This document shows positions 33,692 through 40,233 of a stretch of 40,233 bases of DNA, in pieces. Numbering within the stretch: position 1 is the stretch's first letter; each line of letters opens with the position of its first letter. The stretch is taken from the NCBI GenBank assembly GCA_016234185.1, contig JACRHA010000113.1, forward strand, positions 1-40,233, written 5' to 3'. Made by a program: the position numbers and the translations under genes. The notes under the pieces are model-generated. The model had not been told where the DNA came from. It searched no databases and saw only the letters and a list, made by a program, of their open reading frames with translations. This DNA comes from Nitrospirota bacterium (GTDB lineage Bacteria; Nitrospirota; Nitrospiria; JACRHA01).

Positions 33692-34033
33692 TCAATCCCT
33701 ATTGCCATGCCTATATTTTATAACCCTTGCCTTTTCCATAGTTATTAATCCTTCATCAACTGTTTCATCAAGGAATGGTATTATCTTATTTAGATTTTCC
33801 TCTGTATCTACAAGCTCAACAACAATAGGGAGATCCTCGGAAAGACGCAACAGCTTTGCAGTATGGATACGACTATGGGCGCCGAATCCCATTATCCCTC
33901 TTATTACTGTAGCGCCGGCAAGGTTTAACTCCCTTGCCTTTAATACTATCTGCTCATAGAGGGCCTTCCCTTTGTAGCTGTCTGTCTCTCCAACAAAGAC
34001 CCTAAGCAGGAATCCTTCTTCAGGTAATTTCAT
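33692..34033 (-). CDS. DUF190 family protein
   Basis: 113 residues with the conserved ferredoxin-like pattern: LLRVFVGETDSYKGKALYEQIVLKARELNLAGATVIRGIMGFG, then LPIVVELVDTEENLNKIIPFLDE. DUF190 proteins resemble PII-type trimeric regulators and are often found beside crcB, as here (8 nt apart). A role in regulating or assisting fluoride export is inferred from that context only. AGGAGG precedes the ATG. Confidence 0.9.
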   Translation of the reverse strand: MKLPEEGFLLRVFVGETDSYKGKALYEQIVLKARELNLAGATVIRGIMGFGAHSRIHTAKLLRLSEDLPIVVELVDTEENLNKIIPFLDETVDEGLITMEKARVIKYRHGNRD

Positions 34034-34041
34034 GATGCCTC

Positions 34042-34425
34042 CTATCTAAAGAAACCTATTAAATATCTCGAAGCGGCAAAACCAAAGAAGACAAGAGCGA
34101 TACCAAAGATATTACTTGCCAGGATATTTGACAGTGCAAGCCTGATCTCGCCATCCCGGAGGAGATTAAAAGACTCAAGATTGTAGCTTGAAAATGTAGT
34201 AAAACTGCCCAGAATGCCAATAAAAATAAATGTCCTGAGATCGGGAGATACAGTCGTTCTCTCAAATCCCTCCCAGAGAAATCCGGCGATAAATGAACCG
34301 AGAAGATTAACACCCAGTGTCCCCCAGGGAAAGACAGAATCAAATAGCCTGTAAATTAACCCAGCGATCGTATAGCGGAGCAGGGTGCCTATTGCCCCTC
34401 CGACAGCGATAAATAAAAACCTCAA
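34042..34425 (-). CDS. crcB: fluoride exporter CrcB/Fluc
   Basis: 127 residues with four predicted transmembrane segments. Fluc proteins form dual-topology dimers that pass fluoride out of the cell. Family motifs are visible: GGAIGTLLRYTI, WGTLGVNLLGSFIAGFLWE (with the pore-lining Asn), IGILGSFTTFSSYNLE (with the central Na+-site and Phe-box residues). The start is TTG at 34425 with AGGAAGG five nt upstream; the overlapping ATG leads to an immediate stop. It lies 26 nt after the rlmD-like gene. No fluoride riboswitch is visible, so regulation is not evident from sequence. Confidence 0.93.
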   Translation of the reverse strand: MRFLFIAVGGAIGTLLRYTIAGLIYRLFDSVFPWGTLGVNLLGSFIAGFLWEGFERTTVSPDLRTFIFIGILGSFTTFSSYNLESFNLLRDGEIRLALSNILASNIFGIALVFFGFAASRYLIGFFR

Positions 34426-34451
34426 TGCATCCTTCCTCTCCCCATTAGGAC

Positions 34452-35726
34452 TTAAAGCTGTAATTTTACCACACCCTCAATATGGTAGGTCTGTGGAAAC
34501 ATGTCTATAACCCTTGCCCTGTTAACAACATATCCTTCTCTGATTAAAACAGCAAGGTCCCTCGCAAGGGTCGAAGGGTTGCACGATACATAGATCACCC
34601 TTTTTGGTTTAAGACCGGCAATCCCTCTTACTGCATCGAGCCCGCCCTCCCTTGGCGGGTCTAAGATAACTATGTCCGGCAGGATCTTGCTTATGGACAT
34701 AAGGCCTCTTGATACATGGCTACAGATAAAATTGACGTTCTTGATAGAGTTGGCCCTGGCATTTGATATTGCATCTTTGATGGCCAACTGTTCACTGTCC
34801 ACGCCGATAACCTTAGAACAGCCCCCTGCCAATGGAAGAGTAAGGTTTCCTGCACCGCAATAGAGGTCCAGAATAAAGTCACTGGTATCAATATCGGCAT
34901 ATTCAAGTACTGTTTCGGCAAGCCTTAGATTCTGAGATATATTTGCCTGCGAAAATGTCGATATACCGGACTTAAACACCAGACCCTTCAATCTATAGAT
35001 AAGGGATAGATCCCCGGCAGATGACATGACCTTCCCCGTTCTTTTCCCTGGCGGCGTTACACGGAACTCTATCCCCTTCAATTCAGTTACGGCAGTCAAG
35101 ATCACCTCCGGCCTGATATCCCACTTTTTCTTGAGTTGGATTAAGGCCACCGTCCTTCCATCTAAGTTGCTTTTACCTATCTCAACAGTATGGATAGGCA
35201 GGCCGCTTTGATTTTCTTCTATGTAATTTCTAAGGGATATAAATGTCTTGTTTAAAACCGGATCGAGCAGATAACATTCCCCAACCTCAATAACCCTATG
35301 AGAGCCTGCCTCAAAAAACCCCCATATGTGATCCTCAATATGAAACTGGGCCTTTACACGGTATCTAAATGGTTCTGCAGCAGGTATTGGAGGTTCCAGG
35401 GGGAGATCCATGATCCTGCCAATCCTCTCTATTGTTTCGCGGAATATCCTATCCTTCCAATCGACCTGGGCCAAATATTGGATATGCTCCCAGTGGCAAC
35501 CCCCGCACCTCCCGAAGAGGGGACATGGGGGGGATTGCCTCAATGACGAGTGAAGGATAAGGTCCAGTAATCTCCCCTCGAGAAATCCCCTCTTTTCAGA
35601 TATAATCTCAATCCTCGCCCTGTCACCTGGCGCTGTATAAGGGACAAATACTACCTTGCCTTCTATCCTTCCTACCCCTTTACCGCCATAGGCAAGGGAG
35701 GTTATATCTACAGTTACTGGAGGCAT
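34452..35726 (-). CDS. 23S rRNA m5U methyltransferase (RlmD/RumA/TrmA family)
   Basis: 424 residues. An N-terminal TRAM domain (VTVDITSLAYGGKGVGRIEGKVVFVPYTAPGDRARI) is followed by an iron-sulfur-type Cys motif CPLFGRCGGCHWEHI. The C-terminal methyltransferase domain has the SAM motif DLYCGAGNLTLPLA, motif VILDPPREGG and the catalytic Cys in VYVSCNPSTLARDL. It methylates uridine at C5 in rRNA; RlmD (U1939) and RlmCD types cannot be told apart here. It is upstream of crcB and DUF190 in the same direction. Confidence 0.92.
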   Translation of the reverse strand: MPPVTVDITSLAYGGKGVGRIEGKVVFVPYTAPGDRARIEIISEKRGFLEGRLLDLILHSSLRQSPPCPLFGRCGGCHWEHIQYLAQVDWKDRIFRETIERIGRIMDLPLEPPIPAAEPFRYRVKAQFHIEDHIWGFFEAGSHRVIEVGECYLLDPVLNKTFISLRNYIEENQSGLPIHTVEIGKSNLDGRTVALIQLKKKWDIRPEVILTAVTELKGIEFRVTPPGKRTGKVMSSAGDLSLIYRLKGLVFKSGISTFSQANISQNLRLAETVLEYADIDTSDFILDLYCGAGNLTLPLAGGCSKVIGVDSEQLAIKDAISNARANSIKNVNFICSHVSRGLMSISKILPDIVILDPPREGGLDAVRGIAGLKPKRVIYVSCNPSTLARDLAVLIREGYVVNRARVIDMFPQTYHIEGVVKLQL

Positions 35727-35759
35727 CTTATACCTGCTCTAGTTAATATTAGACCCTGA

Positions 35760-35993
35760 ATATATCAGTATGATCAAAATCCGGTCAATCTGGCCTTCCC
35801 AAGAATAGCCATTGACCTTCTGGAAAAACAAAACCAAACTTTACTTTCCCTGCGCAGTTTCAATAATCCACACCTATCCTCCTTGAAGCGGTTCTCCGGC
35901 TTGCCAGGCAACACGGAAACCATTGCGCCCCAGATGGATTTGATTTATGGGAACATAGACATGCTTGATGATTTTAGAGACTTTAGTTTATGA
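35760..35993 (+). pseudogene. unassigned reading frame, probable gene remnant
   Basis: An open frame of 78 codons following a TGA, with no ATG near its 5' end. It has protein-like composition: NLAFPRIAIDLLEKQNQTLL...LKRFSGLPGN...IYGNIDMLDDF. The stop overlaps the next ORF's start as ATGA. I do not recognise the family. Either it is the 3' part of a decayed gene or it uses a rare start. Confidence 0.35.
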
Positions 35994-36166
35994 TTGTAGA
36001 AGAATTCCTGCAAGGATGCATAATCAATCTTGCACCTTTTCAATTTTATACCAACTATCTATTGCAGATTTTTAACCAGGAAAGGACCGAAAACCCATAT
36101 TTTGTGTATATGCAGAGCCCCGGCCTGATTCTTTTTGCCCTGGAACATGACTATAATCATCAATAG
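35990..36166 (+). CDS. small unassigned ORF, 58 residues
   Basis: MIVEEFLQGCIINLAPFQFY..., rich in aromatic and hydrophobic residues. Its start overlaps the upstream remnant's stop (ATGA). There is no Shine-Dalgarno site. It may be a second fragment of the same decayed gene (a frameshift) or a short real gene. The 564-bp gap between rlmD and the signalling gene holds nothing else recognisable apart from the promoter below. Confidence 0.3.
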   Translation: MIVEEFLQGCIINLAPFQFYTNYLLQIFNQERTENPYFVYMQSPGLILFALEHDYNHQ

Positions 36167-36180
36167 GCATAAGTCTTGCT
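36165..36180 (+). promoter_or_regulatory. putative sigma-54 promoter of the c-di-GMP gene
   Basis: AGGCATAAGTCTTGCT has GG and GC elements 10 nt apart with TTGCT at -12, about 110 bp upstream of the receiver-PAS-GGDEF-EAL gene. There is one mismatch at the start of the -24 element. Confidence 0.45.
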
Positions 36181-36289
36181 ACTATTGCCTTTGTAAATCT
36201 CTATTAGCTAATTGGGGTATGCTTAATACATAAAAAACTGCAGTGATCACAAAAGATATTTATTCCTGATATTTCCATAGGGAGGAGTC

Positions 36290-38623
36290 ATGGAACTGAC
36301 TAAGAATAAAGATCCTGGCAACCCTGAGATATCAATCCTTATTCTTGGAAATAACCTGATATATCCTGAGCAGCTAAAATATATCCTTGAACAACATAAC
36401 TATCAGGTCTTGATTGCAAGCAGTGACCGGGAGGCCGGGGCCTTAATAAGTAAGCATAAACCGCAGATTATTATTAGCGGCATGACCATGCCTGAAATGG
36501 ATGGGTACCAGTTTTTCAAACAGATCAAATCGGATAAAAATACAAAAGATATTGCAACTGTTCTTTTTACCCCCCTCTCCAGCCGATATGATGTTATAAG
36601 GGGCCTGGAGTGCGGAGCAGACAATTTCATTACAAATCCATACGATGAAAGATCTCTTACCTCCCTAATTCGGCATATCATTACAAACCGCGGTTTAGGT
36701 AAAGACAGGAGGGGGAAGCATGGCGTGGAGATACCTCTGGATGATAAAAAATATTTTATCACCTCTGATCGCCGCCAGATCTTAAGTCTTCTCCTTTCTA
36801 CATACGAAATTGCTATCCAAAAAAATCTGGATCTTATCAAATCAAGGAATGAGCTCATGACTCTCAATAGGCTACCCGAAGAAAGAGTTAATGACAAAGC
36901 AGCTTTTCTTGCCAGAGAAGGCGCAAGGCTTAAAAAGATTGAGAAGACATTAAAAATATCCGAGATGAAGTTCCATTCAATAGCCCAATTAGCCATCGAG
37001 GGAATTGTTTTTGCAGATAATAAAAAGATCATCATTTCATGCAATAAAGCCTTAATGAACATCTATGGTTACAGAACGGATGAAATATTGGGCAAACCTT
37101 TTACCATCCTGATAACAGAACAATATAGGAATCCTTTTCTGAAAAGCCTGGAGCGATTACAATCAACAGGCGAATCTTACATAATTGGAGACGCGGTCGA
37201 ACTGTACGGTTTGCGAAAGGACGGGACTGTGTTCCCATTAGAGCTTTCTATTTCTGTCTGGAAGATAGATTCGGAAACATTTTACAGTTGTATCATTCGC
37301 GATATCACAGAACAAAAACAGACTGATGAAACAGTCCGCCGTCTGGCCTATTATGACACTCTCACCGGACTTCCAAACAGGATCCTCTTTCATGACCGCT
37401 TATTACAGGTCACATCTGATGAACGACAAAAATATGAACAACTTGCATTACTTATCATTAATATTGATCGCTTCAAAGAGATCAACGATACCCTTGGCCA
37501 TCAAATTGGCGACGTGTTATTAAAGCAGGTAAGCTTGCGCCTTTGCGATCTCACCAAAGAAGAGGGCATAGTTGCAAGTCTTGGCGGAGACCAGTTTGCA
37601 ATCCTGCTGCCGAATATAGATCCCCCGGTTGCCGTAAGGACTGCGGTTATGATCATAAAGAGGCTCGAAGAATCCATTGTCCTCGATAAACTGACCCTGG
37701 ATATCTCTGCCAGCATAGGGATCTCACTTTATCCGATCCATGGAGAGGATGCCGACACCTTGATCAGGCGGGCAGAATTGGCAATGTACGCCGCTAAAAG
37801 GACAGAGAGCGGATGGGCCATCTATTCTCCCAAGCAGGACAAATCTTCGCCAGAGCGACTCACCCTTATAAGCGAGCTTCGCCATGCGATAGACCAAAAC
37901 CAGTTATTCCTTCTCTACCAGCCCAAGATAGAACTTAAGACCGGCACGGTAATAGGCGCAGAGGCGCTTGTCCGCTGGCACCACCCGAATTTAGGTATCA
38001 TTCTTCCAGATCAGTTCATCGCTCTTGCCGAGCATACAGGCTTTATTAAGCAGATAACCTTATGGGTACTAAAAGAGGCGATCCGTCAATCATTGAGCTG
38101 GCAGGAGAAGGGATTTAAATTAGATATTGCAGTGAACCTGTCTGCCAAGAACTTCCAGGATCATCAGTTTCAGGATCAGATAAGAAGTCTGCTCTATGTC
38201 TGGAAATTAACACCGGGAATCTTGAGGTTTGAGATAACCGAGAGCACCATCATGGCGGATCCGGAACGGGCAATCGGGGTCATGATGCGGTTAAACAAAA
38301 TGGGGATAAACTTTTCTATAGATGACTTTGGCACAGGATACTCATCTCTAAATTATCTCAAAAGACTCCCTGTGGATGAGATAAAGATAGACAAATCCTT
38401 TGTTATAAATATGACGACTGATGAGGACGATGCCGTCATTGTTCGCTCTGTTATTGAGCTCGGACACAATCTTGGCGTAAAGATCACAGCAGAAGGAGTC
38501 GAGAATCAGGAAGCACTTGATAAACTTGCCGCACTTGGTTGTGATGCGGCACAGGGATATTTTATAAGCCACCCGATTTCCCAGGAAGAGATTACAGACT
38601 GGATGCTTAAGAAAAGAATATAA
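36290..38623 (+). CDS. degenerate receiver-PAS-GGDEF-EAL protein (c-di-GMP signalling)
   Basis: 777 residues. The N-terminal receiver-like domain (about 14-135) lacks the acidic pair (ILILGNN instead of a VDD-type motif), the phospho-acceptor Asp (G64 in SGMTMPEMDG) and the conserved Lys (ITNPYD), so it cannot be phosphorylated normally. A coiled segment precedes the PAS domain (about 225-345, ending RDITEQK). The GGDEF domain has GGDQF, which probably removes cyclase activity, and no RxxD inhibitory site. The EAL domain is complete: EALVRWHHP, AVNLSAKNF, FEITES, IDDFGTGYSSL, IKIDKSF, AEGVENQ. The net prediction is a c-di-GMP phosphodiesterase. GGGAGGAG lies just before the ATG. Confidence 0.92.
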   Translation: MELTKNKDPGNPEISILILGNNLIYPEQLKYILEQHNYQVLIASSDREAGALISKHKPQIIISGMTMPEMDGYQFFKQIKSDKNTKDIATVLFTPLSSRYDVIRGLECGADNFITNPYDERSLTSLIRHIITNRGLGKDRRGKHGVEIPLDDKKYFITSDRRQILSLLLSTYEIAIQKNLDLIKSRNELMTLNRLPEERVNDKAAFLAREGARLKKIEKTLKISEMKFHSIAQLAIEGIVFADNKKIIISCNKALMNIYGYRTDEILGKPFTILITEQYRNPFLKSLERLQSTGESYIIGDAVELYGLRKDGTVFPLELSISVWKIDSETFYSCIIRDITEQKQTDETVRRLAYYDTLTGLPNRILFHDRLLQVTSDERQKYEQLALLIINIDRFKEINDTLGHQIGDVLLKQVSLRLCDLTKEEGIVASLGGDQFAILLPNIDPPVAVRTAVMIIKRLEESIVLDKLTLDISASIGISLYPIHGEDADTLIRRAELAMYAAKRTESGWAIYSPKQDKSSPERLTLISELRHAIDQNQLFLLYQPKIELKTGTVIGAEALVRWHHPNLGIILPDQFIALAEHTGFIKQITLWVLKEAIRQSLSWQEKGFKLDIAVNLSAKNFQDHQFQDQIRSLLYVWKLTPGILRFEITESTIMADPERAIGVMMRLNKMGINFSIDDFGTGYSSLNYLKRLPVDEIKIDKSFVINMTTDEDDAVIVRSVIELGHNLGVKITAEGVENQEALDKLAALGCDAAQGYFISHPISQEEITDWMLKKRI

Positions 38624-38630
38624 ATATAAT

Positions 38631-40233
38631 ATGTTGATTACTAACCGCTTGCAAGGGCTTAATCAGCTTCAGCAATATTTACTCGGTTCTGGAGAACTTG
38701 ATGAAAAACTTACAAAGATCACAGAAGGTGTTACAGAAATCTTCAATGCCGATTTTTGTCGTATATGGATCAAAGGGCCGGGGGATCTATGTGAGAAAGG
38801 CTGTATCCATGCTACGGCAAAAGATCCGGAGAAGGTCTGCCGCCTGCGGGAATACTGCCTCCACCTTGTCGCAAGCTCAGGGCGCTATACACATATAGAT
38901 GGCCCTCACAGCCGGATGCCATTTGGTCTGTACAAGGTAGGGCGTATAGCCGTCGGACAGATAAGCAAGTTCCTCACCAATAATGTAGTAAACGATCCGC
39001 AGATCATGGATCACAAATGGGCAAAGGGGCTTGGCCTTGTCTCATTTGCCGGATATAGGCTTCAAGATACCACTGGCGGACCTATAGGCGTTCTGGCGCT
39101 CTTCTCAAAACAATCTATCACCACTGAAGAGGATGCCATGCTGGAGGGCCTTGCCGGCATAACCGCCCATGTCATTCAGACCGTGAAGGCAGAAGGGGCA
39201 CTGAAGGTGGAGCGGGACAAGCTTATCAATATCCTGGAATCTATGGGGGATGGTGTCTATATTGGGAGTCAGACTTATGATATAGAATATATCAACCCCG
39301 TTATTGAAAGGGAGTTTGGTCCTATTAATGGACGTAAATGTTATGAATATTTTCATGACAGGGATGAGGTTTGTCCATGGTGCAAGGGTAAGGAGGCCTT
39401 TGCCGGAAAAACCGTCCGACGGGAATGGTATTCTGCTAAAAACAACAAGACATATGATCTATTAGAGACTCCGCTTCAAAATCGAGACGGAACTATCTCC
39501 AAACTGGAGATCTTCCATGATATCACAGAACGAAAGTATGCAGAGGATGCCTTGGAAGCTAGAACCGACCAGCTAACAGCAGTCACAGGGGCGATCTGCT
39601 CCTTTCTTGAGAGCGGGGACTGGCATAAGACAAGCTCCATGATCCTGAGTTCTGCTTTAGCCCAAACGGATAGCGAATATGGTTTCATAGGTGTTGTGGT
39701 AGACCTGAAAAATGGACCTGCCCTCCGTATTTTTGCCATAGAGGGGATAGATTGGGATAAGAATATAAACTTAGAGATATATGAAAATGCCATACGAAGC
39801 TTCCAGGAGACAGGCTATCTGGATTTTGCAAACCTCGATAATCTTTTTGGCAGGGTTATCACCAGCAGTAGCGCGGTTATCTCAAATGACCTTGGGAAAG
39901 ATCCAAGATCAGGAGGCCGCCTTCCACCCGGACATCCACACTTACTCTCCTTCCTTGGGGTGCCTATATTCAAGGGGCAAGATGTGGTCGGGATTATCGG
40001 TGTGGCAAACCGTCAGGGAGGGTATACCGGTGAGGAGCAATCCAGGATCGAGGTCCTATGTCAGGCAACATCTATACTTTATGACAGCTATTTAAGGCAT
40101 CAAAAGGAGGTTGCCTATGAGGAGGAGCGGAAAAGACAAGAAGAGGCCATCCACCACCTGGCCTACTATGACATGCTGACTAATCTTCCAAACCGCCTCT
40201 CCCTGCATGACGATATAGACCGTGCCATAAGCC
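38631..40233 (+). CDS. GAF-PAS-GAF-GGDEF sensor protein, 3' end beyond window
   Basis: An uninterrupted frame of 534 codons from the ATG 8 nt after the previous gene's stop. It is absent from the ORF track because it has no stop inside the window. Order: a GAF-like domain (about 1-180), a PAS domain (about 195-305) with a Cys cluster in KCYEYFHDRDEVCPWC, a second GAF domain (about 310-485), a short coiled coil, and the start of a GGDEF domain (HLAYYDMLTNLPNRLSL) at the very end. The signature site of GGDEF, and any EAL domain after it, are outside the window. It probably forms an operon with the preceding gene. Confidence 0.88.
   Translation, partial: MLITNRLQGLNQLQQYLLGSGELDEKLTKITEGVTEIFNADFCRIWIKGPGDLCEKGCIHATAKDPEKVCRLREYCLHLVASSGRYTHIDGPHSRMPFGLYKVGRIAVGQISKFLTNNVVNDPQIMDHKWAKGLGLVSFAGYRLQDTTGGPIGVLALFSKQSITTEEDAMLEGLAGITAHVIQTVKAEGALKVERDKLINILESMGDGVYIGSQTYDIEYINPVIEREFGPINGRKCYEYFHDRDEVCPWCKGKEAFAGKTVRREWYSAKNNKTYDLLETPLQNRDGTISKLEIFHDITERKYAEDALEARTDQLTAVTGAICSFLESGDWHKTSSMILSSALAQTDSEYGFIGVVVDLKNGPALRIFAIEGIDWDKNINLEIYENAIRSFQETGYLDFANLDNLFGRVITSSSAVISNDLGKDPRSGGRLPPGHPHLLSFLGVPIFKGQDVVGIIGVANRQGGYTGEEQSRIEVLCQATSILYDSYLRHQKEVAYEEERKRQEEAIHHLAYYDMLTNLPNRLSLHDDIDRAIS

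Noticed and set aside
34426-34460. Fluoride riboswitch upstream of crcB
   Set aside because: Only 26 bp separate crcB from the preceding gene, and no riboswitch motif fits.
1-40233. CRISPR arrays, rRNA and complete tRNA genes
   Set aside because: No regularly spaced direct repeats and no rRNA- or tRNA-like segments were seen on either strand.

Overview
This window looks like part of the chromosome of a Gram-negative, probably anaerobic or microaerophilic bacterium of moderate GC content. Codon use is rich in ATA, AGG/AGA and GGG, and Shine-Dalgarno sites are strong. The gene set (HspR-type heat-shock operon, several rubrerythrin-like proteins, sigma-54 regulators, a B12-binding radical SAM protein, PAS/GAF/GGDEF signalling) would fit a Nitrospirota- or Desulfobacterota-like lineage. 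That placement is inference, because no rRNA or other phylogenetic marker is present.

Layout. (1) 1-960 is a scar region: the right end of an IS3-family element has cut off the 5' part of an XRE regulator, and a Uma2-family gene has been broken by a composite palindromic repeat. (2) 958-5640 is a heat-shock operon on the minus strand, hsp20-hspR-clpB-dnaJ-like, with a well-formed promoter and a HAIR-like inverted repeat. (3) 5.7-9.0 kb holds a radical SAM/B12 gene, a decayed transposase, a non-coding stretch with DnaA-box-like 9-mers, and a single-domain response regulator. (4) 9.3-10.0 kb encodes a small secreted protein with a clear terminator. (5) 10.0-24.5 kb is a co-directional minus-strand run of tightly packed genes. 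In transcription order these are a ureohydrolase (speB-like), two very small ORFs, an SDR, an unknown gene, a peroxiredoxin, nuoB-nuoCD-nuoF-nuoG-nuoI, 2-oxoacid dehydrogenase E1alpha-E1beta-E2, a cysteine-poor carboxymuconolactone decarboxylase-like protein and three rubrerythrin-like proteins. The run is preceded by a roughly 390-nt leader that ends in a canonical intrinsic terminator. (6) 24.9-27.6 kb has an orphan PAS sigma-54 activator divided from four small genes (two zinc ribbons, an unknown, a ferritin-like protein) by a good -24/-12 promoter. (7) 27.6-35.7 kb carries housekeeping genes: thiL, lon, galU, hemW, DUF190-crcB and an rlmD-like gene. (8) 35.7-40.2 kb has decayed or unknown short reading frames and two large sensory c-di-GMP genes; the second runs off the window and is absent from the supplied ORF track.

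How the genes fit together. The 2-oxoacid dehydrogenase would make NADH and acyl-CoA, and the adjacent Nuo subunits are the hydrophilic, NADH-oxidising arm of complex I. NuoA, NuoE and all the membrane pump subunits are absent here, so they must be encoded elsewhere or be missing. The peroxiredoxin and rubrerythrin-like proteins suggest the electron-transfer genes are expressed together with peroxide defence.

The most unusual signals are: a dispersed composite palindromic repeat (four copies, one adding an open N-terminal extension to HspR); the long attenuator-like leader with mutually exclusive GCCGCC/GGCGGC pairings; the sigma-54 activator/small-protein module; the partial nuo cluster fused to a dehydrogenase operon; a 39-bp perfect inverted repeat flanking the E2 gene; and a receiver-GGDEF-EAL protein whose receiver and GGDEF sites are both degenerate.
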